DNA of 60,000 bases from Hydractinia symbiolongicarpus (lineage: Eukaryota; Cnidaria; Hydrozoa; Anthoathecata; Hydractiniidae): the NCBI RefSeq assembly GCF_029227915.1, contig NC_079886.1:23848501-23908500 (forward strand), in the 5' to 3' direction. The notes beneath the pieces are model-generated. The model had not been told where the DNA came from. It worked only from the letters and a program-made list of their open reading frames with translations, and searched no databases. Both the position numbers and the translations under genes were made by a program. This document shows, in pieces, positions 49,370 through 60,000 of the stretch (its first letter is position 1; every line of letters begins with the position of its first letter).

Positions 49370-51204
49370 CACGGCCCAACACATGAAAACCATCAGCATC
49401 AAGGAGAAGATAGAACAGGGTATCATCAACTCATCCATCAATATTGACGTGTCAACTAATGTCGTAAAAGCAAGTCTACCTTTCACAGCTGATCAAACTT
49501 CAGGGCTATCCAACAGCAAATACAAAGCCTACAATTAGTAACTAAACAAACTCAACAACCCATGCAACCTGAAGGATAAAGAAAACATCATCAGATCAGA
49601 AGCCAAGTTACAACAGCTTAATTTTTTCGACTATTTTAGAAACCTTCCCCCTAATCTTCAATCAATGCTTCAAAAACAAATTGAACATTACATCCCATGG
49701 CGGGCAGTGTAGAAGGGAAATTCTGTGAGCGCTCGCTGTCGTATTGTGTTTGATGCATCCCACGCAACTGCTTCCGGTTTTAGTCTGAATGATCTACTTG
49801 CGAAGGGCAGAAACAACCTCAACAAACAGCAGAAATTGTCATTCGTTCGTTAATTAGATATGTTGCTCTTCACACTGACATTAAAAAGTTGTACAATACA
49901 ATCAAACTTAAGGAAGAGGACTGGTGCTACCAACGATACTTGTGGCAAGAAGATTTAAACCCAAGCAATCAACAAGAAAAGAAGATCATCAAAACTCTAA
50001 TATATGGAGTAAAATCATCAGGCAACCAAGCTGAACACGCACTTCGTCAAATTACCAACCTTTCAAGTGAAGAGTATCCGCAAGTTAATACAATTGTCAG
50101 GAAGGATGTTTACATAGACGATTGCATCTCCGGTGAAGCTAACAAAGAAGAAGCCCATCAACGTGCGGATCAACTGGAATTGGTTCTCAAACGCGGAGGC
50201 TTCCAACTGAAAGGATATTGGCATTCTCAGAAGAAAAACCACCAGACGCACTTAGTGATGACGAAAAAACCATACATGTTGCAGGGATGAAGTGGCATGT
50301 GGAGTCAGATGAACTATGACTAAACATCGGTGATGGTAACTTTGGCAAGAAGTCTCGGGGCAAAAAACCAACTCAGCTAATCAATGTTGTACCATCCAAA
50401 TTGATAAGAAGACATTGGGCATCAAAGGTGGCTGAGATATTTGACCTTAATGGAAAAGTAGCTCCCATCGTTGCTTCGCTGAAAATTGACTTCCTAGACC
50501 TTGTTAAACACAAACTGGATTGTGACGATGCCATAGTTGACAAATTTTGAGATGGTGAAGGAGATTAAAAGTCTCAGATACAATCGTGCTGTCATCCCGG
50601 GAGACGCAGTGAACATGGATCTTAATACTATCGATTTCGGTGATGCCAATCATTCCATGATTTGTGTAACCATCTACGTCAGATTCCTAAGAAGAAATGG
50701 AATGTACTCAAGCCAACTCATGCTAGTAGGAACAAGAGTTGTTCCAAAGGACCTTAGTATGCCAAGAGCCGAACTTTATGCAGCCCTCTCATACTGGAGA
50801 AACTGTGCGTCGATCACTCATACAATGACACAAATTATCAATGAAGTTAACGGATAGCCAGATATTTCTTCACTGGGTCGACAACGAAGACAAGGCACTA
50901 AAGAAATGGGCTCGTAGTCGAGTAATTGAAATCAACCGATATCACCATCAAAAGCCAATGGTTTTACATTGACAATAGCAACATGCTTGCTGACGTTGGC
51001 ACGAGAAGAGAAGCAACGTTAGAAGAAGTTAATGGCCAATCCAAGTGGATCAATGGACACGATTGGATGCAGCTTGACACATCTAAATTTCCAGCTAAAA
51101 CCGCTCAGGAATTGAAACTCAACGAGTCAGAAGTTTCGGAATTCCAGAAGGAATGTGATTATCAAATTCACTACGTTACAACTAATATTCCTAGTGATGT
51201 TTAA
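49370..51204 (+). pseudogene. BEL/Pao-type LTR retroelement pol remnant
   Basis: Broken reverse transcriptase and RNase H coding of Pao type. Landmarks: a region before RT with SKYKAYN (about 49,520); RIVFDASHATASGFSLND (about 49,740-49,795); HTDIKK with the first catalytic Asp (about 49,872); YGVKSSGNQAEHAL; VYIDDCISG with the catalytic Asp pair (about 50,110); a connection/RNase H part with MPRAELYAALSYW (about 50,760); and a final MLADVGTRREATLEEVNG (about 50,982). Stops and frameshifts interrupt it repeatedly, for example near 49,710, 49,850, 50,287 and 50,545. No gag, protease or integrase is seen, and no matching LTR pair was found, so it is an internal fragment. Family assignment is firm. 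Confidence 0.82.
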
Positions 51205-51787
51205 GAAAGATATGACTTCTCCAAATTATTTGCTTTTTATTTGAATACATTTTTTCATTGGGAAATTTATTTATTGCAGACTATTTTTCTGCAAACTATA
51301 TTTTTTCTCATAAATAGAACACACATTTTTGATTGAGGTCAGTCATGATTTGAATGTCAAAGAGCAAACATCAACATTAGCTCAAAACCTAACTTTTGTA
51401 ACTTTCATTGCTCATTCATTACAATGTGTGTACTTCACCGTGGTTTCACTCACACCACTTGGTAGGGTTTGTTTCTTTCCTTTTGCTTTTGTTTGTCAGC
51501 CATTTTGTTTTAAGGTGTGTCCAAATCACTTAGCATAGATTTTGACTTAAACCTTTTAACTTGTATCAGTATTGTTTATATTTATTATTTAATAGTTCAT
51601 CGGTTAAATTAGTTCCGTATATTTCATTTTTAGTTTGAACATACATCAATGTTACAATCAATTGTCTTATTGAGTCTCTAACCACCCTGTGCACAACCAA
51701 GTTTTCACTTTCGCCGATATAGATCACCTCCACTTCTGAAAATTGTATAATGTATATATGCCTTGTACTGTATTCTACTACTGTTGT
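51205..51787. other. Non-coding DNA between the retroelement remnant and duplication copy 2
   Basis: AT-rich, no gene. It could be the 3' non-coding end or an LTR of the BEL/Pao element, since it directly follows the pol remnant and ends where duplicated DNA begins. No second LTR is available to prove this. Confidence 0.4.
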
Positions 51788-51938
51788 TCACAAAATATAA
51801 TTAACATAAAACTATGCATATATTTATTTGTCCTCTGTTTCTTCTTAACCCTAACCTTCTTCAACATTGCCACTCTCTGTATCATCAGGTCCCGCTAAAG
51901 ATCCGTCAACAGAAATCTCTGTCACTTTTCCATCCTTA

Positions 51939-54900
51939 TTATATTTCTTCATTTTCTTCATCAATATCCTAAATTTATATAAAAAATTGCGTTTACTGTC
52001 AAAACCTATTGTGTTTACTTTGTGAGCTCATGTGAAGAACAGAACGACATGGAAAACTATCAGAAAATAAAAAGTCAAATGAGACAGTGCTACACTCTGC
52101 ATTTGTGTAGCACGTGACCAAACTTACCAATAATATTTTGCCACATTGATGCCATAGACTCCTGGGGTCTTTAACTAAGGATATCTGACCAATTTCGACC
52201 TAAAATACAAAACTATCCTTGTAAAACATACGGCGATAAAAAACGCGCATCTACAATCTACAATCTTTGATTATTTGAAAGAATTTTTTAACCGTTGCAA
52301 AGATTTTATACCTTGACTTGTTCTTTCGATTTAACGCCTGGACCTCCTCCAAGATACATTTGTCCAAATATATCCATATTGTCGAAAATATTTTCAACTA
52401 AAGTAGAGGCGTACACTTCTCCGCAGTCGATTTTAATTTTAATTTCGTCACCACTAAGATGTATAGCGAAAGTGTACCACATATCACTGGTGAAAGGATG
52501 CTGAAAGGAGTGCTCCCGTGGCAAGTTTACGGTTGATTCTGCCCTTTTACCCTGGATAAAGTTTATATCGTAGGGGGAAAGTTTTACGCCAAATATAAGA
52601 TGATCATTTGCATTATAAACACTGTAAACATATTGGGGCTCCTTCACTGGTCCTTTAAATGAAACATGCAAAACCAAATCTTTTGGAGAACTGTCTTGAA
52701 ATAACATGTGTGTAGGAACTTTTAATACCAAACGCTGCTCTATGTCATTTGCAAATTTCTCTCCTGGTAGTTTCCATGATAACATGTTTTCGTCCTGTCG
52801 ATGTTCCAAGATGAAAGGTAGTATGTTTATCGTGTCTAAATGCAAAAGAAAAAAAAAGAAAAAAATTGCTGTGAAATCGTTTTTCAAAGATTTTTATCTT
52901 TTTCTATCTTTTTTTTGTTGTTGTTAAAAATATGCAAGATTGCTAAGAAGAAAAAAATTATTTTGGAATGTAATGTCAAATTAATGATGCTGACAACAAC
53001 TTTAATGTCTAACAAAAAGCTAAGAATGGATAAGAATTATGGTAGCATAATTTCATTAGATTTATATCAATTATTTATTTTACACACCTGAGCAATCGAA
53101 TGTATTACACTCTCTGGCTTGTTCACGCGGACCATGACTAGGTTCTTCTATGCTGCATTCTCTTGTTCTTCGTTGTGTACCAACACCACAAAATTTGTTA
53201 CATTTCGACCAATTACTCCATTCCTCCCAGCCTAGCTTATAAAAGTTACAAATTTAAGTATAGCTAAACTACCTACTAGCCAGCTGAAAGAGCCGCCGTT
53301 GCTGGCAGCTACCATTTTGGCAGACAAACAGATGATAATCATTGGACAAGTAATGTTTATGTGCAGAAGGAGACGAATATTTTACTGATTTATTATTCCC
53401 AACCTATTACGTCAAAAATGGCGGGAAATCTGTTAGTGAAGACAGTTTTTAAATTAGTTTTTTAACACGTGAAAAAAACTTTGTGTTAAGGAATATGTTT
53501 CTGAAAATCGTCTTTTTTGACTTGTGTATCATATTTACACGCTTATGTTTGTACTAATCTTTCTGTTTCATGATGCGGAAATATTTTTATCATTGGATTA
53601 TTACAAACTACAATATAATTATAGAATAAAGAAAAATACTAACAAAAAACTTTTGGCACCATCTAATTTATTGTAGCGTATTTCTCAAGGTCGTGTTAAT
53701 ACGCATTAAGTCTCATTTGCTTTCGTGTGGCGGGAATTTTATATTAACGAGATAAAAAGTATGCGTAAATTAATAAGGATAACATCTTCTGCAGAGATAA
53801 AGCACTTATCGAAGTTAATATAAACTAGATAAGAATAATAATAATTACGACAGTTAAGTCAAGAAGGATTTTCTTATATGTACAAAACGTTTATATTGAT
53901 TTAGTATAAATATAACTGCCAATTAAAAACTATAAGTTAAATATAAAACATATTTATTTCATTGTGTTTACTTCTGTTTGAGATCGCTCTGGAATACACA
54001 CAAAACTTTTCTACCCCCAAAATTAAATTTTTAATATTGCAATTCAGGCAACCAAAGTAAGTCTAGGGAAGTCGAATCTAACTGTCGGCACTTTTTTTCA
54101 CTGATCCTAGCGATAACTTTTTATAAGAACAAGTGCATTAAAATCTATGTTGGTTCCTTTACTTTCTCTTTAAGAGACTCGAGTTTCTCCCCACAAAAGT
54201 CAACTGAGTATGTCTGGAAGATTTAAAAGATAGCCGATTTCATTGTTACTCCGGAAATTCTATAAGTCTGTTACTGATTATTCGTAGGATTTTACCTAAG
54301 CAAGACTTCGTTTCTCCACCTGATAACAGATTTGATATTTGTCTCCAAACCAGGAAATGAAGGATAATACGAAATTAAAAAGAAAACACCTCACAGTTGA
54401 CAGTTTTGAAAATAAAAAATAAATCTGAACAATTTAGATTTAGGTTCTGTCCAAATATAAAAAAACCTTACAAGCCCTTGGTATGCTAACATAATTTGCA
54501 CATATTTGTTTTTTTTCCTTTGTGTTAAACATTGACGCGCCATTTCCTTTTTTCTACATTTCAGCAGACAACTGTCGTCGCGATTCACGAACTAATCTAA
54601 CAACGACTACAAAAATATATATTTAACAATCTTTGTCTTTGCCAACTTCTATCTTTCTTCCTTTAGCTGTATTGTTAACATTTATGTGTAGGCAGACAGC
54701 CAGCAGGGGTTGTTTTTCCACTGGATTAAGTTCTAATTATAGAGAAGAAAGCACTCTATTGTCGCACTAAACTATTGACTGTAATGTGATATGTTTATGT
54801 TTTGAAAGGACATTCAGAACATTAAGTAATGAAGTCGTGTACGTGTCTTACTCTTGTTTATAGTGTATTAGAGACTGTCTGTCCGGTTAGTACAATCTTA

Positions 54901-57900
54901 TTAAACTATTTAAAACATGAGAATGTGATGGCTTATCTCTGTTTCCTTTAAAGGGTTGACAAATTAAACGTTGGCCCCAGACCACAGTGCAACCACACAT
55001 TTTGACAAATCGCATTCCTCCCAACTGAGTGACATTATATTTCTTTAGCGGAAAGAAAAAAATTAGAATAGAGAAACATCAGAATGCTGAGAAAATGTAT
55101 ATGAGTACTTTAGAAAGATGGTTTTTCTAAAAAACGTTTGAACATAACTTGCCTTTAGCGCTTCTGTCACTTTCTTGATCTATCAGAGTTTAAAGGTGAC
55201 AAAGGACTCCGGGAAGAGGTTGCGGGTCTTTGATAAGCCAGTAACAAACGCAGAAAACAGATTTTATTTTATTAATTTTGACATAGTTAAATGTTTTTTT
55301 CATTTGCGCCAACACTTCTTATCCACGAAAACTCTTTCTTACCCACAACCCCCTTTGTGCGACAAAAGTTATCATTCTACATGATAGATAAATTTACTCT
55401 GTGAAATATTTTTGTTAATTGCATAGATAGTAAGCGCGATTGACTTTGCGTAATTGGAATAGCTAACTTATGCGTAACAAAAGTTTTGTAGCAAACAATG
55501 TATTGTATACTTCCTTCTAGTTGCTACACAAATTAAAACTGCTTCCCTTTTAAAACAGCCCACCCAAGCTAAGCAACATTTTTGACATTTCCTACATGGT
55601 CGCACTCACTTTCCTACCTAATTATGTTAATTATCTTAATTATTCTAATCAAGTTGTTGCTACACCAATGCTTTTATATAATCTTTGTGTGGTGCTTTCT
55701 TACTGACTAACTCCTAAATCTTTTTCTTTCTTTATACCATCTGTTTTTCTTACATCATTATAAAAAATATTGATTCATTTTTTAAACAATAAAATTGTCT
55801 GGTGAAATGACAAATTAGTTTTCTTTATAAGAACCAAATGATAAGAACATATGGTTTAAATAGGGAAGGGGGGCTTAGAACGAGGACAAGCAGTGTCAAC
55901 AGTATACGTAGAAGAAATCAACCCGCCTATATTATATTTTTTATCAGTATAGCTAATAACACAACGTATATCTTTGATGGCGGAGAATTTAGTACAAGTT
56001 ATAACAAAAAGTATTTAAATTTTTATTTTTTATTTTTTATCTTAACTATCTCTAGTCATCCATTTTAATAGTCTTTTTAAAACTTGACAACATCAAAAGT
56101 GTTTTCTAATAATTTTTACACAACGTTTTAGCGTCATGGAACGGAATCACAAAAATTGCGTACAATGTGGTTATTTGTTTTGTGGTCGTATTTTAGGTAA
56201 AAATTTATCTCTACAGTAGACGTCCGTTAATTCGAATGCTGCTTAATTCGAAATTTCAGTTATTTCGAACAAATTGCTAAGTCCCTTGAGTTTGGTTTAA
56301 TAAAGTCTTATATTTTGAGCTGCTTAATTCGAACTCCGCTAATTCGAACATTTCGCTAATTTGAAAGTCCCAAGGCTGCATTATGCTCGTTAATTCGAAA
56401 TTTTGTGTATTGATTAATAAAATGTTATGGGAAAATAAAAAAAAAACGTTTTTATTTTTTTTATTGCATCAATTGTGGCAAAATTTCTTTCAATTCATCA
56501 ATTAAATTAGCATTTCCAATAAAATGAAGTTTACAAGGAATTTGGAGGCCTTTTCATCGCCAAGCAAACCACGTTAAAAGATTTTTATAAAAAGTTGTAG
56601 TAAAGTTATAATAAAGTTATATTAGCATAACATCTTTAAACGTTTATTAAAATTCTTGTTTTTTCTGAACTTCAGATATTCCGAACATTCGTTAATTCGA
56701 ACAAATAATTTAGTCCCTTGCGTGTTCGAATTAACGGATGCTACTGTATGTGTAAAACGGAAGTCGTTCCCGACATAAATTGGGAAGTATTTTTTAAAAA
56801 TTTCTTTGCCCGCACGAACCCTTGACTTAATTTTTGTTTTTTCTTTAATGTTTAATTTTATTCTTCTCGTTGTAAAGATATATTTTCCTCCTTTCTTTAT
56901 TTCTTACATTTTTTAGTGAGGCCATGTATAATTCGTTTACTTCCGTCTTTATGTTTGAAAAATTCGATTATTGATCCACGCTCTGAATATTGACAAAATA
57001 AAAAAGACATTGAATTTTTGAAACCCATTGCATAACGAGAATATATTCACCACGATGTGATCGTTTGGAGTCATTCGTTCAAAAGCATTCTCTGCATAGT
57101 TTAATATATGACGTCAAATAAAATATTTTGATTTAAAAATGGATTTTTGTTTTGACGATTATAGCTCCCTTGTTAGTTATATAGCACATTTATATTTCAA
57201 ACCAAAGGTTGTAATTTTAGCTCAAGAATTTATTCAGCCATTTATTTACTCATTCAATCACTCGGCGGCTAATTGGCTCTTTTTTTATTTTTCCGTTTTT
57301 GCATTTGTTTGACATATTTATGTGGCTTTCAGTAGCTAAGGTAAACATCCCATTTTTACAACGAGACAATTTCGCATGACAGTTCGTTCATCATTAAACT
57401 AAAATCCCATTTCCTGGAACAATTTAAACTTGAATTTGAGAAGGGTATATTCACCATATTCATAATAATAAAAAAAGTTCTATCTGAAACTTCAGCTCGT
57501 ATATTCAGTGTTTATAAATTTTAAAAACTTTAAATCCGTGTTAAGATAACGGTATCAACTACTCGTGCTCGCATTTTAAACTGAATATTTAATATGTATT
57601 ATAATAATTATAATCGAATTAATTACAATATATAAGATAAATAAAAATAAGAAAATTAAATAAATAAGAAATTAAACACTTACCTAAAGATTGTAGTATG
57701 TTTCTTTCTGTATCCTCGTAAAGAAGTTCAGCAGCGCCAAAATAGTCATCATATCTTGCTACTAGCTCTGTAGTTTCTCTTTTATGTCCAAGAAGCAGTA
57801 CATAGGATTCGTCCACTTCAACATAAGAATAACAGGATCGTCTACCAGCGAACCCTTTAGCAGATACAACGAGTTTTGAACCCATACTAACAATGGACAG

Positions 57901-58173
57901 ACTTTTACGCTTATGTAAACACTTCAATAATTCCCAGCCTTTTAAGACGTTCATCACTTCAAAAGTTGCTGCGTGGAAGATATTTTGTCCAGGTATTGGA
58001 GTAGTGAATAAAATTCTAGCAGATAATACAACATTTGCGTGTTTCGTACGTTCCTCTAAAGACATGGGGTTCCATTTTCGATTTATCAAGTAAATGCATG
58101 CCAGATTGGTATGAAGTATGGTTGAAAACTGCAGTATGGTCAGTAGATTTGATAAAATTGTATTTCGGTACAT
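51939..58173 (-). CDS. Truncated paralogue: NtA-TSP1-LamG protein, copy 2
   Basis: Five exons are readable: 57684-58173 (signal peptide and NtA-like), 53088-53231 (TSP1), 52312-52835 (LamG/TSPN), 52128-52199, and 51939-51968 ending at a TAA in the acidic linker. Exons 1-4 have exactly the lengths of copy 1 (490, 144, 524, 72), with splice sites kept, predicting 419 residues. The premature stop comes from a one-base insertion (ATATAATAAGG against ATAAATAAGG). Beyond it the linker continues to 51832, but its splice donor and all four EGF exons are deleted. The TSP1 domain has lost its fourth cysteine (EPSHG for EPCHG). About 23 of 163 NtA-region residues differ from copy 1. It could be a short secreted form without Ser-Gly linker and EGFs, or an early pseudogene; open exons and intact splice sites favour some past or present expression. 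Confidence 0.75.
53232..57683 (-). other. Intron 1 of the copy 2 gene
   Basis: Aligned with 7693-11909. No extra exon is recognised. It holds the 533-bp MITE and the short poly-G tract, and lacks several small pieces of copy 1 DNA (around 9000-9110, 10190-10250 and 11731-11778). Confidence 0.7.
56214..56746. mobile_element. 533-bp TA-flanked MITE (pogo/Tigger-type termini)
   Basis: It is absent from the aligned site in copy 1 (near 10902), where a single TA is present; here TA flanks both sides (56212-56213, 56747-56748). The ends read CAGTAG then TCCGTTAATTCGAA, inverted at the right end with two small differences. TTAATTCGAA-type words recur inside, dense at both ends. CAGT termini with TA duplications are typical of pogo/Tigger elements. 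No transposase is present, so it is non-autonomous. Its termini differ from those of the 41706 element. Confidence 0.9.
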
Positions 58174-58192
58174 TGTCTTTTATTGGTTCACT
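58174..58192 (-). other. Splice acceptor and short 5' UTR before the copy 2 start codon
   Basis: TTTTATAG then 17 bases precede the ATG at 58171-58173, matching the arrangement in copy 1 (TTTTACAG). Confidence 0.4.
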
Positions 58193-58275
58193 ATAAAATT
58201 TGAAAATTAATGTAAAACCACACACGACTGTTCTGCGAAAGTTTATAAACAAATAAATAACAACGCTAGTAAACA

Positions 58276-58277
58276 AT

Positions 58278-58320
<43 letters not shown>
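58276..58320. repeat. Single fused CAA microsatellite of copy 2
   Basis: About 15 CAA units. Left flanking DNA matches the left side of the 12498 tract and right flanking DNA matches the right side of the 13772 tract, so one tract here replaces two tracts plus about 1.24 kb. Confidence 0.88.
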
Positions 58321-58811
58321 GCAACAAACAGGTACAACAACAATCAATCAAAGAATTAATAATGACAACAACAACAAAAATCACCAGCAAAGACAACTGT
58401 AAGATAAGGAGACCGTTATTATAAATACTTTTTTCCAAAAGTCTTATTAACTCCGATTAAAATCGCAAAAATGAAAAAAATAGCATTCAATTCAACGTAC
58501 AGTCATTTGTTTTTTTCTTTTTCGAATGATAACAGAAGATATATTTAAAATAGGAATTGCCTATAGAAAGAATATGACTTATCTCTTGATGTCATTTATT
58601 AGGTGATTGACTTTTTTTGCCAACGCAAAGCTATCAAGGCTGGATATTGACATCACCTTCCTTTAATTATTTGAGAACGTTCAATGATGGCGCTTTTGTT
58701 CAAAAAGCATTGCAATACATTTTCTTGGTGAATTTTCCAGATTATTTCCTTGAGTTATATTTTATTACCAACGGAAATTTTCACAGGGAACAACATATTT
58801 TTTAGTATAGT

Positions 58812-58935
58812 CAACTAGAGTTAGCCCGTGAAAACATCCACAGGATTCGCCTGTCACTATTTACAGCTAACACCTGACAGACGGAAAGTCGAGTATCATA
58901 TCGTAGACTAGACGTTAGTCCGTTGCGTCCAACGC
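58812..58935 (+). repeat. Repeat insertion in copy 2 related to the 21035 family
   Basis: ACTAGAGTTAGCCCGTG and GGATTCGCCTGTC resemble the head of the 21035 repeat. The DNA is not in copy 1 at the aligned site (around 14270), where the surrounding sequence has also been rearranged. Confidence 0.5.
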
Positions 58936-60000
58936 CAAAGATTCGCCCATCGAACATATCTACCATGTGCTATTTTTTACATAAGTATTTTGCATGTCTT
59001 TAGCATAGATACAGACGATCAAAATACAGGTATTTTTATGTTACTTTCATTTAGTTTCTTTGTTATGCACACTAAACTTTGTTACATCATGGGGTACCTA
59101 CTACATTTTTCGTTGACGTGCAGAGTGGTCTTGAGTTTTTTATGCTTTAATAGCATATCTAGGTTTAGTTATTTAGGACCAGATAGTATCGTCAATAAAT
59201 GTAAAAAAGGCTAAATGACGACCCATCCATATTGAACAGTATGACGAAACGATTTGTAAGCATAGGAATACATTTTGTATAATGTTAGGAAACTTGATGT
59301 CACATTTGAAAGACCAATTCTCTTTTTGGAAAAACGAATGTCCTCCCTCTTTCCTTATTACTGAAGGTAAAAACGCAGGTTTCACAATTCATATTTAGCT
59401 ACTTCCCTGTGATCTTTATTGAGCGTGTTTATGTCTGAAATAAGCCTAGCTATGATCTTTGTTTACTCAACCCTCGCATTGCGTCAGTGTATTGAGAAGA
59501 AATTCATATCTGGACTATGCTTTGCATCATAGTTTATAAAAGACGCCGTTGAAACTCACTCAAAAATGATTAAAAAGTACAAAATGATTGTTGATGGAAT
59601 ACAAGTCAAGTACCAAAATAAATGCGTGTCGGTGAAGAAATACAGAAAAAAAAATGTGGAAATGGAAAGATATATAAATGTCATCTTTTGCAACTTGTGC
59701 GGTCAGCTCACCTAGCTATCATACAGTGTCACCGCAAATTGCAATTTCACTTTCTAGCGAACTGACTGTTTGACGGCTATGTTTCCGATGACAAATCGTA
59801 GTTCTTAGACAACAACAAACAAAGAAAAGAGAGGTGATTTAGTCTAAGATTATTTCTGTCTTTGCGCACAGCAGTTGGATAGTAATAAAAGGAAATTACA
59901 AAAAATAACCATCACTTGATAGTTTTGTTGAGTAATACACAAGCACTGTAAAAAATTATTGTGAAATAATATTTTGTCGCTGGCGTTTGAGTAGAATAAA
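58936..60000. other. Upstream non-coding part of duplication copy 2
   Basis: Aligned with about 14300-15363 of copy 1, with small indels. No gene is recognised in either copy. Confidence 0.6.

Larger units (their letters stand above)
51788..60000 (+). repeat. Segmental duplication, copy 2 (runs off the window)
   Basis: Same orientation as 4587-15363. Alignment starts at 51788, jumps from 4630 to 6307 at 51831/51832, and continues to the window end. Copy-specific features are the EGF-exon deletion, a MITE at 56214-56746, a repeat insertion at 58812-58935 and loss of the DNA between the CAA tracts at 58276-58320. Confidence 0.93.

Noticed and set aside
52706-53091. Plus-strand frames over the copy 2 LamG exon
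   Set aside because: Shadows of the minus-strand exon and an A-rich intron stretch.
56450-56600. Transposase remnant inside the MITE
   Set aside because: Reverse-strand translation shows stops and no DDE motif.
58016-58438. 140-codon leucine-rich minus-strand frame
   Set aside because: The leucine run is a translation of the CAA microsatellite; the real NtA exon uses another frame.
1-60000. CRISPR arrays, prophage, operons or bacterial contamination
   Set aside because: Spliced animal-domain genes occur at both ends, and no regularly spaced short repeats with unique spacers or bacterial gene structure are seen.

Overview
The window is metazoan nuclear DNA, most likely from a cnidarian (a hydrozoan is my guess, not proven). 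It is AT-rich. Genes are split by short GT-AG introns into exons encoding animal-only extracellular domains: agrin-type NtA, thrombospondin type 1 (TSP1), laminin-G/TSPN and EGF. The intergenic space is filled with pogo, BEL/Pao, foldback and tRNA-SINE-like repeats. Nothing bacterial is visible: no operons, CRISPR array or rRNA. Exon structures were assembled by eye from splice signals and continuous reading phase. Distant exons in the AT-rich parts may be missed.

Layout. 1.1-2.4 kb (+): last exon of a Mab-21/cGAS-like protein. 3.05-3.55 kb: a dispersed repeat. 5.4-12.4 kb (-): a complete nine-exon gene for a predicted secreted 582-residue matrix protein, signal peptide-NtA-TSP1-LamG-acidic Ser-Gly linker-four EGFs. 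12.4-34 kb: mostly non-coding, with small repeats including two foldback elements of about 70 bp flanked by 9-bp target-site duplications. 34.0-37.3 kb (-): a complete seven-exon orphan gene (544 residues) with a signal peptide, three helical repeats, a short hydrophobic segment and a coiled-coil tail. A CRE palindrome lies just upstream, and a possible divergent first exon lies beyond it. 38-41 kb: SINE-like pieces and a 63-bp tandem array. 41.1-44.8 kb: an ORF with a 246-bp in-frame tandem duplication, abutting a decayed but structurally complete pogo-like transposon. 46.6-49.3 kb: a second copy of the 3.05-kb repeat, split by a 2.4-kb long-TIR element that carries a decayed PIN/XPG-like nuclease-like protein and no visible DDE transposase. 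49.3-51.8 kb: a broken BEL/Pao retroelement.

From 51,788 to the window end, the segment that begins at 4,587 is repeated in the same orientation and still aligns at 60,000 (equivalent to 15,363). The second copy of the NtA-TSP1-LamG gene keeps its first four exons and their splice sites. It has lost all four EGF exons in a 1.68-kb deletion and has a stop codon early in the acidic linker, so it predicts a 419-residue form. Structural differences between the copies include a 533-bp TA-flanked MITE, a deletion of about 1.24 kb between two CAA microsatellites, a poly-G length change and a repeat insertion.
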